Source: an uncultured Oscillospiraceae bacterium (GTDB taxonomy: Bacteria; Bacillota; Clostridia; Oscillospirales; Oscillospiraceae). Taken from it: a stretch of DNA of 17,819 bases. Every line of letters starts with the position of its first letter. Position 1 is the first letter of the stretch. A program made the position numbers and the translations under genes. The notes below the pieces were generated by a model. The model was given only the letters and a program-made list of their open reading frames with translations, was not told the DNA's origin and did not search any database. The DNA is taken from assembly GCA_934590355.1 (NCBI GenBank), contig CAKTOX010000032.1:1-17819 (forward strand), written 5' to 3'. Below, piece after piece: positions 1 through 6,371 of this stretch.

Positions 1-70
1 CCCCTTTGGGGCTGCCAGTATCATGCCCTTATAGGGCTTATGCAAACCTCCGGCTTAGCCGGAGGTTTTG
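1..70 (+). mobile_element. Probable right end of an IS200/IS605-type element (partial)
   Basis: The first 70 bases are a run of small hairpins with no coding potential: cccc-ttt-gggg at 1-11, gccc/gggc at 26-38, and a strong GC hairpin at 47-65 flanked by A and T tracts. The arrangement, ending in GGTTTTGATTAC, resembles subterminal hairpins that I recall from the right ends of IS200/IS605 elements in gut Clostridia. No transposase gene lies inside the window, so the element body would be upstream. The family assignment is from memory of the pattern and not from an alignment. Confidence 0.4.
44..69 (+). terminator. Intrinsic hairpin terminator
   Basis: An 8-bp perfect stem, CCTCCGGC (47-54) with GCCGGAGG (58-65), has a 3-base loop, AAA on the 5' side and TTTT on the 3' side. 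It could stop transcription coming from upstream of the window and insulate the promoter at 82-110. The short T run makes it a moderate terminator. Confidence 0.55.
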
Positions 71-81
71 ATTACTTTTAA

Positions 82-110
82 TTGACAGCGTGACAAAAAT
101 TTCGTATATT
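82..110 (+). promoter_or_regulatory. Near-consensus sigma-70/sigma-A promoter
   Basis: TTGACA at 82-87 and TATATT at 105-110 are separated by exactly 17 bases. The predicted transcription start is near 117. The transcript would run through the small ORF at 179-286 and the structured segment at 288-480, so this is the best candidate promoter for the putative non-coding RNA. Confidence 0.65.
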
Positions 111-178
111 TGAATCATGTATGAGCTCGGTGTATTCAATAGAAATAGATATTACATAAAAAAAGAATTGTGACTATT

Positions 179-286
179 ATGTATTCTTCCGAGGCGTTTG
201 AAGAAATAAAGAAGTATCACCCCGATATTGAACATTATCCAAACGAAAAGGTGATAGAGGGTTATATGGAAGATTTAAATAAATAA
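179..286 (+). CDS. Small ORF, 35 aa, unknown
   Basis: The reading frame starts at ATG 179 and ends at TAA 284-286. It encodes a charged 35-residue peptide starting MYSSEAFEEIKKYHPD and ending YMEDLNK. No Shine-Dalgarno sequence is visible, and the frame stays open back to about 149 without an ATG. A separate 18-codon ORF (ATG 117, TGA 171-173) lies directly before it in another frame, beginning at the predicted transcription start. The AT-rich composition differs from the downstream chromosomal genes. It could be the remnant of a longer broken gene, such as a small antitoxin-like protein, or chance. I do not recognise the family. Confidence 0.3.
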   Translation: MYSSEAFEEIKKYHPDIEHYPNEKVIEGYMEDLNK

Positions 287-287
287 A

Positions 288-480
288 GCAGATAACCACC
301 CTATAGAGGCAGCTTACCACGGCAACGGTCGGCGGCACGAACATAAGCTACGCCTAGCAATTACCCACCCTAAGGAGCATATCGGGTAGGGCGGGGCGGT
401 GATTCTTACAAAAAGCACACTGTTCGTGCAATTTTGCCGCCGATAAGCCTGTGCAAACCTTGAAATGTGGATGGTGTTCT
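288..480 (+). ncRNA. Structured RNA candidate, HEARO/omega-RNA-like, no adjacent IscB
   Basis: This GC-rich island has no ORF and unusually dense complementarity. TCGGCGGC (329-336) pairs with GCCGCCGA (436-443). The helix continues as GCACGAAC (335-342) with GTTCGTGC (422-429), sharing the two bases at 335-336 and leaving a bulge on the 3' side. AGGC (307-310) plus AGCTTA (311-316) can pair with TAAGCT (344-349) plus GCCT (352-355), and CTTA can instead pair with TAAG at 444-447, which suggests alternative or pseudoknotted structure. TACCC (362-366) pairs with GGGTA (384-388) around a loop ending GGAGCATATC. The loop sequence, the GGTGATTCTTACAAAAAGCAC stretch and overall size resemble my memory of HEARO (the omega RNA of IscB elements). 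In that family the RNA is 5' of the nuclease gene and its 5' flank is the guide. Here an alcohol dehydrogenase follows instead. The class assignment is inference. Confidence 0.5.
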
Positions 481-488
481 GATAAAAT
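460..488 (+). promoter_or_regulatory. Candidate promoter for the ADH-CPBP operon
   Basis: TTGAAA at 460-465 and TAAAAT at 483-488 are spaced by 17 bases. The predicted start is near 495, about 50 bases before the dehydrogenase ATG. The promoter overlaps the 3' end of the structured RNA segment, which suggests that the mobile-looking segment now supplies expression to the gene behind it. Confidence 0.5.
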
Positions 489-545
489 AAACAAGTTATG
501 TTAAATATCTCAGGGCAATTCCGTGAGTTTAAGGAGAGAACCGAA

Positions 546-1583
546 ATGAAAGCGCTTACTTACACAGAACACGGCAAATTTGCCCTTACGGATAAGCAAA
601 AGCCTGCGGTGCAAGACCCGCGCGATGCCGTCGTCAGGGTGACGCTCGGCTCTATATGCACGAGCGATCTGCACATTAAGCACGGCGCCGTGCCCCGCGC
701 CGTGCCCGGCATCACTGTCGGTCACGAGATGGTGAGCATTGTCGAGTCCGTGGGCAGCAAGGTCAAGTCCGTGCGACCCGGCGACAGGGTGACGGTCAAT
801 GTCGAGACCTTCTGCGGCGACTTCTTTTTCTGCCGCAACGGCTGGGTGAATAACTGTACCGACCCCAACGGCGGTTGGGCGCTCGGCTGCCGCATAGACG
901 GCGGACAGACGGAGTTTGTCCGCGTACCCTATGCCGATCAGGGGCTTAACAAAATACCCGACGGCGTTTCCGACGAGCAGGCGCTCTTTGTCGGCGACAT
1001 ACTTGCGACGGGCTTTTGGGCAGCGCGCATTTCGGAAATAACGCCGGAGGACACCGTGCTCATCATAGGCGCGGGGCCGACGGGCTACTGCACTCTCGCG
1101 TGCGTCATGCTCAAAAGCCCCAAGCGCGTTATTGTCTGCGAAAAAGACCCCGTGCGCATCGAGCTCGTGCGAAAGCACTATCCGGATGTGCTGCTGTGCC
1201 TTCCCGATGAGTGCGAGAGCTTCGTGCGCGAGCACAGCGACCACGGCGGTGCAGACGTCGTGCTTGAGGTCGCCGGCGCAAGGGATACCTTCGAGCTTGC
1301 ATGGCGCTGCGCCAGACCCAATGCTATCGTAACGGTGGTCGCGCTCTATGACGAGGCGCAGACGCTGCCTCTGCCGGATATGTACGGAAAGAACCTTGTC
1401 TTCAAGACCGGCGGCGTGGACGGCTGCGACTGCGAGGAGATACTCGAGCTCATCGCGCAGGGGAAAATAGACACAACGCCCCTCATAACTCACCGATTCC
1501 CGCTGAGCGAGATCGAGGAGGCATACCGAATTTTCGAAAACAGACTCGACGGCGTTATTAAAATTGCCGTCACAGCCGAATAA
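546..1583 (+). CDS. Zinc-dependent medium-chain alcohol dehydrogenase
   Basis: A 345-residue cytoplasmic MDR-superfamily oxidoreductase, predicted to interconvert an alcohol and an aldehyde or ketone with NAD(P). The catalytic zinc ligands fit the secondary-alcohol dehydrogenase pattern: Cys38 (SICTSD), His60-Glu61 (GHE) and Asp151 (GDILATG). The Rossmann motif GAGPTG is at 175-180. The structural-zinc lobe has Cys90, Cys96 and Cys104, but the usual second Cys is Phe (CGDFFFC), so this site is probably not functional. I chose ATG 546 because AAGGAGA lies 9 bases upstream and the protein then begins MKALTY, typical of the family. An in-frame ATG at 498 lacks an RBS. A CPBP protease gene follows after 19 bases, so the two are probably co-transcribed. 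The substrate is not determinable; isopropanol/butanol-type or sugar-alcohol dehydrogenases are the nearest classes. Confidence 0.9.
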   Translation: MKALTYTEHGKFALTDKQKPAVQDPRDAVVRVTLGSICTSDLHIKHGAVPRAVPGITVGHEMVSIVESVGSKVKSVRPGDRVTVNVETFCGDFFFCRNGWVNNCTDPNGGWALGCRIDGGQTEFVRVPYADQGLNKIPDGVSDEQALFVGDILATGFWAARISEITPEDTVLIIGAGPTGYCTLACVMLKSPKRVIVCEKDPVRIELVRKHYPDVLLCLPDECESFVREHSDHGGADVVLEVAGARDTFELAWRCARPNAIVTVVALYDEAQTLPLPDMYGKNLVFKTGGVDGCDCEEILELIAQGKIDTTPLITHRFPLSEIEEAYRIFENRLDGVIKIAVTAE

Positions 1584-1602
1584 GCAAGCGGGGCGTTAAC
1601 GT

Positions 1603-2247
1603 ATGCTTTGGCTGTGGCTCATTCTGTACGGCGCCATATTTGCCGTGCCCCGGGCTCTTGTACCGGAAGCGCAAATGCTTCTCACTCCGGCGCTTTTGAC
1701 TGTGTTTTGGGCGGCGCTGATAGTGCATCTGCGCAAGATCGGCGCGGCGGAGCGCTGCGGACTGTGCATGGGCGCAAAACTTACGCCGAGCGATGCGATT
1801 TTGATGCTGCCGCTGTTTATTATAGCGGCGCTGAACGTTGCGTTCGGCGGAACATTTCCGTCTCTTGCGACGTCTGTGTATATGCTGTACGCAGTTTTTG
1901 GAGAAGAATTTTTCTTCCGCGGCGTGCTTCAGAACGAATTTTCAAAAAAGCTCGGCACAGTTCGGGCGGCTGTTGCGGCCACGGCGCTGTTTGCGCTTAT
2001 GCATATGCTCAACGCCTTGGGTACAAGCTCCTGCGATGCCTTTGTGCAAGTGCTTTGCGCATTCGGAGCGGGACTTCTGCTCGCTGCGGTGCGAATAAAA
2101 ACGGGCAGTATATTCTTGCCGCTGCTCGCCCACGCGGCAATTAACCTCACGGGAACGGTCGAAGTCCTCCCTCATGCCGCGGCATATATTGTAGTTTCGG
2201 CACTGTGTGCGGTGTGCGCAATGCGGCTGCTCGGAAAAACAAAATAA
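1603..2247 (+). CDS. CPBP-family intramembrane metalloprotease (CAAX/Abi type)
   Basis: A 214-residue, strongly hydrophobic protein with several predicted membrane helices. It carries the three CPBP (PF02517) motifs: EEFFFRG at 101-107 (Glu101, Glu102, Arg106), His134 in FALMHML and HAAIN at 177-181. These form the intramembrane metal-binding glutamyl/histidyl site known for the Rce1/CPBP family. Bacterial members process peptides or act in bacteriocin immunity and signalling; nothing here identifies a substrate. The start follows the dehydrogenase stop by 19 bases with only a weak G-rich RBS (GCGGGG), consistent with readthrough or coupled expression. No peptide-export or bacteriocin gene is adjacent, so an immunity role is not supported. 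Confidence 0.85.
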   Translation: MLWLWLILYGAIFAVPRALVPEAQMLLTPALLTVFWAALIVHLRKIGAAERCGLCMGAKLTPSDAILMLPLFIIAALNVAFGGTFPSLATSVYMLYAVFGEEFFFRGVLQNEFSKKLGTVRAAVAATALFALMHMLNALGTSSCDAFVQVLCAFGAGLLLAAVRIKTGSIFLPLLAHAAINLTGTVEVLPHAAAYIVVSALCAVCAMRLLGKTK

Positions 2248-2254
2248 ACTAATC

Positions 2255-2296
2255 GACAATAAAGGCCTTTATTGTCATGTCCGCTCCTCGGACATG
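2255..2296. repeat. Two abutting hairpins in the protease/TagF gap
   Basis: A 22-base perfect palindrome spans 2255-2276 (centre AGGCCT). It is followed directly by an 8-bp stem, CATGTCCG (2276-2283) with CGGACATG (2289-2296), and a 5-base loop. The two share base 2276. There is no T run after either, so a classic intrinsic terminator is not supported. They could be a regulator-binding site, an RNA processing or attenuation element, or a small repeat unit. They lie about 45 bases upstream of the glycerophosphotransferase start. Confidence 0.6.
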
Positions 2297-2339
2297 ATAA
2301 GCCTTAAGCAAGCTGAAATATTAAGGAGACAATCCGCAG

Positions 2340-3596
2340 ATGAAATTTTACATTGACCCCGGCACCGGCAGTATGCTCTTTGCCATACTCATCGGAATAA
2401 TCGGAGCCGTCACATATATGCTCAAGTCATGGCTTTTGAAGCTGCGCTTTATACTCAGCGGCGGCAAGAAGGTCGATGTCGGAGCAGACAAGATACCGCT
2501 GGTCATTTTTTCCGATGACAAGCGGTATTGGAGCGTTTTCAGACCCGTCTGCCGCGAACTCGATAAAAAGGGCATCGACACGGTCTACATGACCGCCTCG
2601 CAGGATGACCCCGCGCTCGAATGTGACTTTGAGCACATAAAGCCCGAATTTATCGGCGAGGGTAACAAGGCCTTTGCCAAGCTGAATTTTCTCAATGCCT
2701 CGGTAGTTATGTCAACCACGCCGGGACTTGATGTCTATCAGTGGAAGCGTTCAAAGCAGGTCAATTATTATGTTCATCTGCCTCACGCGGCAAGCGATAT
2801 AAGCGGCTACCGTATGTTCGGCATCGACTATTACGACGCGATCCTGCTCTCGGGTCAGTATCAGGTCGAGCAGGTGCGAGATCTCGAAAAGCTCAGAAAC
2901 CTCCCCGAAAAGGAGCTCGTCAAGGTCGGTATACCGTATATGGACGATATGCTCGCGCGGCTGCACGCCGATACTCCGCTGCCGGAGCACGAGCGCACGG
3001 TGCTGCTTGCTCCGTCATGGGGCGAGAGCGCAATTCTCAAGAAATACGGCGGCAAGATAATCGACACTCTGCTTGCAACGGGTTATCACATTATTATTCG
3101 CCCGCATCCGCAGTCCTTCAGCTCCGAAAAGGACATGATGGACAAGCTCATGCACGACTATCCCGACTCCGAGCGCCTTGAATGGAACCGCGATTCGGAT
3201 AACTACGACGTCCTGCGCCGCTCGGACATCCTCATTTCCGATTTCTCCGGCGTAATATTCGACTTTTCCCTCGTGTACGATAAGCCTGTCATTTACACCG
3301 ACACCGAGTTTGACAGCTCGCCCTATGACGCATGGTGGCTCGATACCCCCTATTGGACGTTTGACGTCCTGCCGCGCATAGGACAGAAGCTCACTCAGGA
3401 AAATATGCCGCAGTTGCGCGAGATAATAGACGCCTGCCTCGAGGACTCGCGCTATCAGGCGGGACGCGACGAGGCGAGAGCACAGACTTGGGAGCACATG
3501 GGTCAGGGCGCGCGCAACACGGCCGATTACCTTGAGCGCAAGCTTGCCGAGCTTTCCGAAAAAGCGACTTCCGACACCGAGATAGGAGATAAGTAA
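2340..3596 (+). CDS. CDP-glycerol glycerophosphotransferase-like (TagF/TagB family) membrane protein
   Basis: A 418-residue protein with a hydrophobic N-terminal segment at about 10-36 and a GT-B-like cytoplasmic body. Family features are RPHP at 254-257 and DFSGVIFDF at 301-309, the C-terminal signature of the CDP-glycerol glycerophosphotransferase family (PF04464). In that family the His and the acidic/Ser region bind the CDP-activated donor. The HLPHAAS segment near 146-152 sits where related enzymes carry their N-lobe catalytic His. Known family members transfer glycerol-3-phosphate from CDP-glycerol, priming or extending teichoic acids at the inner membrane face. The start ATG has AAGGAG 11 bases upstream. 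One base separates its stop from the next ATG, which indicates tight coupling to the YidC-sulfatase fusion. The donor could also be CDP-ribitol or another CDP-polyol. Confidence 0.85.
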   Translation: MKFYIDPGTGSMLFAILIGIIGAVTYMLKSWLLKLRFILSGGKKVDVGADKIPLVIFSDDKRYWSVFRPVCRELDKKGIDTVYMTASQDDPALECDFEHIKPEFIGEGNKAFAKLNFLNASVVMSTTPGLDVYQWKRSKQVNYYVHLPHAASDISGYRMFGIDYYDAILLSGQYQVEQVRDLEKLRNLPEKELVKVGIPYMDDMLARLHADTPLPEHERTVLLAPSWGESAILKKYGGKIIDTLLATGYHIIIRPHPQSFSSEKDMMDKLMHDYPDSERLEWNRDSDNYDVLRRSDILISDFSGVIFDFSLVYDKPVIYTDTEFDSSPYDAWWLDTPYWTFDVLPRIGQKLTQENMPQLREIIDACLEDSRYQAGRDEARAQTWEHMGQGARNTADYLERKLAELSEKATSDTEIGDK

Positions 3597-3597
3597 A

Positions 3598-6357
3598 ATG
3601 TCATTTTGGGACATATTAGGAACACTGCTCATTAAGCCGCTTCAGCTTCTCTTTGAAGTGGTGTTCGTTATTGCAAACAGAGTCGTCGGTGACCCCGGCC
3701 TTGCCATAATCGCACTGAGCCTTGCGATGAACTTCCTCGTGCTGCCGCTGTACAGACGCGCGGACGCAATGCAGGAGGAGGAGCGTGTGACGGAGCTCAA
3801 GCTGCACAAGGGCGTTTCGCATATTAAAAAGACCTTCCGCGGCGACGAGCGCATGATGATGCTCCAGACCTACTATCGCCAGAACGACTATAAGCCGACC
3901 TACGTTCTCAAGGGCGCGACCTCGCTGTTTCTTGAGATACCGTTTTTCATCGCGGCATATGTGTTCCTGTCAAATCTTCAAATTCTCAACGGCGTGTCCT
4001 TCGGCCCCATAAAAGACCTCGGTGCACCCGACGGACTTTTGGTCGTGGCGGGACTCACCGTGAACGTCATGCCGATCATCATGACGGCCATTAACCTCGC
4101 CTCCTGTGTTATCTTCACCAAGGGCAGCCTTCCGAAAACGAAGATCCAGCTCTATGCGATGGCACTGTTTTTTCTCGTTTTTCTCTACAACTCGCCCGCG
4201 GGACTTGTATTCTATTGGACACTCAACAATCTGTTTTCCCTCGTGAAAACGATTTTCTATAAGATAAAGCACTCAGGAATTATACTCGGCGTGATGTTTT
4301 CACTCGCGGGCATAGCCGCCGCAGTGTACGGGCTCTTTTTCTACGAAAATCCGACACTGCGCCGCTTGGTGTTTTTCGCTGCGGCGGGCGTAGCGCTTCA
4401 GATACCGTTGCTGGCCGTGCTTTTGAAGGGCAAGGTGAAGCTGCCAGAAAAGCTTGCGGATATTAAGCCGAACAAGAAGATATTCGTAACAGGCGGAATT
4501 TTTCTTGCCGTTCTCACGGGACTTCTCATTCCATCGTCCGTCATAGCCGCATCGCCGCAGGAGTTTGCGGATATGACAAACTTCCTGCACCCGGCGTGGT
4601 ACATAGCCAGCGCCTTCTGCTTTGCCGTCGGCACGTTCGTCATTTGGTTCGGCATTTTTTACGGTCTTGCTAAGCCCTCTGTTAAGGCATTCATGGATAA
4701 GTGCGTGTGGGCTCTGTGCGGCATTGCGATTGCCGACTATATGTTCTTCGGCCGCGGACTCGGAAATCTCTCGGCGGGTCTCAAATTCGATAATGGACTG
4801 AGCTTCACGCCGGAGCAGATGCTCGTTAACCTTGCCGTCGTGTTTGCCATTTTCGTGGTGTTTTTCCTTGCGGCGACGAAGTGGAAAAAGCATATTCCGG
4901 GAATTGTTGCCGTTGCGATAATCGCTACGGTGTGTATGTCCGCTGTGAACACTGTCGGCGTTTTCCGCTCGATTGAAGAGCTCGAAACGGATTCCGTTAC
5001 CGACGGCACGACCCCGACCTTCACTCTCAGTAAAACGGGCAAAAATGTCATCGTTTTAATGCTCGACCGCGGTATGGGGCCGTACGTTCCCTATCTTTTC
5101 AACGAAAAGCCCGAGCTCAAGGAGCAGTTTGACGGCTTTACCTACTATCACAACACCGCATCTCTCGGACTCAAGACGAATATGAGCACTCCGTCGCTGT
5201 TTGCCGGATATGAATACACTCCGGAGAAGCTGAATTCAAGGGACACCGAGCTGCTTGTGGATAAGCATAACGAAGCACTCAAGGTGCTGCCGGTCATGTT
5301 CGATAAAAACGGCTTTGACGTGACCGTTTTGGAACCGGTTTATGCGGGCTATCAATTTCATCCGGATCTTTCTGTTTTCGATGACTATCCGAGCATCAGA
5401 AAATTTAATGTCCGTGGTTATTTTACCGAGCCTGAGCTCAAGCAGCAGTCTGTCGACAACAATAAGCGCAATTTCTTCTGCTATTCGCTCATGAAGATCT
5501 CGCCTCTGTGCATACAGAAAAACCTGTACGACTACGGCACCTATAATCAGGGAAATATTCTGGGAGTTTACGGTTACTCAAGCCAAGCGGCAGATGATAT
5601 GCTCACTGCGACCAACATAGACTCATTTTTTATGGGCTCCTATAATGTCCTTGGAAACCTTCCGAATATAACGAGGATAAGCAAGGAAAACACAAACACC
5701 TATATGGTCATGACAAACGACACAACTCATGACCCAACAATGCTTCAGGAGCCGGAGTATGTTCCGGCTTACAAGGTGGATAACAGGCAGTATGAGAGCG
5801 AGCATGCCGATCGCTTCACCCTTGACGGAAGAACGATGGTTGTTGACGACCGCGATGATTATATCCATTATCAGTGCAACATGGCCGCCATGCTCCAGCT
5901 CGGAAAATGGTTTGACTATATGCGTGAAAACGACGTGTATGACAACACGAGGATAATCGTTATGTCCGACCATGGAAACACTATGGGGCAGTTCTCCGAG
6001 CTTATAACGGACTCCGGCATGGATGCGGAGGGCTTTGCTTCACTGCTCATGGTGAAGGACTTTAACGCCAAGGGCTTTACGACGTCGAATGAATTCATGC
6101 TCTCCGCCGATGTACCGCTTCTGGCGGTGAAGGACGTTATAGAAAACCCCGTCAACCCATTCACGGGAAACCGCATCGATGTTGTCTCAAAGCCAAAAAC
6201 CGAGCAGTATCTGTTCCATTCGTATGAATATAGTGTCGAAAAAAACTGCGGAACGCAGTTCATTGCCGGCAATTGGTACGCCGTACACGGCAATATTTGG
6301 AACAAAAATGCATGGGAGCTCGTTGCGAGCGATGCCGTCTTGACCGGTGACGATTAA
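3598..6357 (+). CDS. YidC/Oxa1-like domain fused to a polytopic membrane segment and an LtaS-like sulfatase-fold domain
   Basis: A 919-residue protein. Residues 1-225 match the YidC/Oxa1 layout: a first helix near 10-27, PGLAIIAL..VLPLYRR at 33-54, a charged hairpin, YVLKGATSLFLEIPFFIAAY, then SPAGLVFYWTLNNLFS. At least seven more hydrophobic helices follow, roughly 227-249, 257-277, 295-316, 333-357, 368-385, 408-429 and 434-453. Residues about 480-919 look like an extracellular alkaline-phosphatase/sulfatase fold as in LtaS: NVIVLMLDRG with Asp490, a candidate nucleophile Thr527 (KTNMSTPS), His711 (NDTTHDP) and Asp791-His792 (VMSDHGN). In LtaS such residues bind a metal and form a covalent phosphoglycerol intermediate. 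Translation is probably coupled to the TagF-like gene (TAA-A-ATG, RBS TAGGAGA). I infer a surface-polymer synthase or transferase. The usual YidC groove arginine appears to be Asn45, so canonical insertase activity is doubtful. Confidence 0.85.
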   Translation: MSFWDILGTLLIKPLQLLFEVVFVIANRVVGDPGLAIIALSLAMNFLVLPLYRRADAMQEEERVTELKLHKGVSHIKKTFRGDERMMMLQTYYRQNDYKPTYVLKGATSLFLEIPFFIAAYVFLSNLQILNGVSFGPIKDLGAPDGLLVVAGLTVNVMPIIMTAINLASCVIFTKGSLPKTKIQLYAMALFFLVFLYNSPAGLVFYWTLNNLFSLVKTIFYKIKHSGIILGVMFSLAGIAAAVYGLFFYENPTLRRLVFFAAAGVALQIPLLAVLLKGKVKLPEKLADIKPNKKIFVTGGIFLAVLTGLLIPSSVIAASPQEFADMTNFLHPAWYIASAFCFAVGTFVIWFGIFYGLAKPSVKAFMDKCVWALCGIAIADYMFFGRGLGNLSAGLKFDNGLSFTPEQMLVNLAVVFAIFVVFFLAATKWKKHIPGIVAVAIIATVCMSAVNTVGVFRSIEELETDSVTDGTTPTFTLSKTGKNVIVLMLDRGMGPYVPYLFNEKPELKEQFDGFTYYHNTASLGLKTNMSTPSLFAGYEYTPEKLNSRDTELLVDKHNEALKVLPVMFDKNGFDVTVLEPVYAGYQFHPDLSVFDDYPSIRKFNVRGYFTEPELKQQSVDNNKRNFFCYSLMKISPLCIQKNLYDYGTYNQGNILGVYGYSSQAADDMLTATNIDSFFMGSYNVLGNLPNITRISKENTNTYMVMTNDTTHDPTMLQEPEYVPAYKVDNRQYESEHADRFTLDGRTMVVDDRDDYIHYQCNMAAMLQLGKWFDYMRENDVYDNTRIIVMSDHGNTMGQFSELITDSGMDAEGFASLLMVKDFNAKGFTTSNEFMLSADVPLLAVKDVIENPVNPFTGNRIDVVSKPKTEQYLFHSYEYSVEKNCGTQFIAGNWYAVHGNIWNKNAWELVASDAVLTGDD

Positions 6358-6371
6358 ACGGAGGAAAAGCT

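Noticed and set aside
498..545. Longer start for the alcohol dehydrogenase at ATG 498
   Set aside because: No RBS precedes it, the predicted transcript starts around 495, and the extra 16 residues are not family-like. AAGGAGA sits correctly before ATG 546.
510..1493. Long minus-strand frame (327 codons) opposite the alcohol dehydrogenase
   Set aside because: It is antisense to a gene with intact family motifs, has no RBS, and its residues are low-complexity Ala/His/Arg-rich, typical of GC-rich shadow frames.
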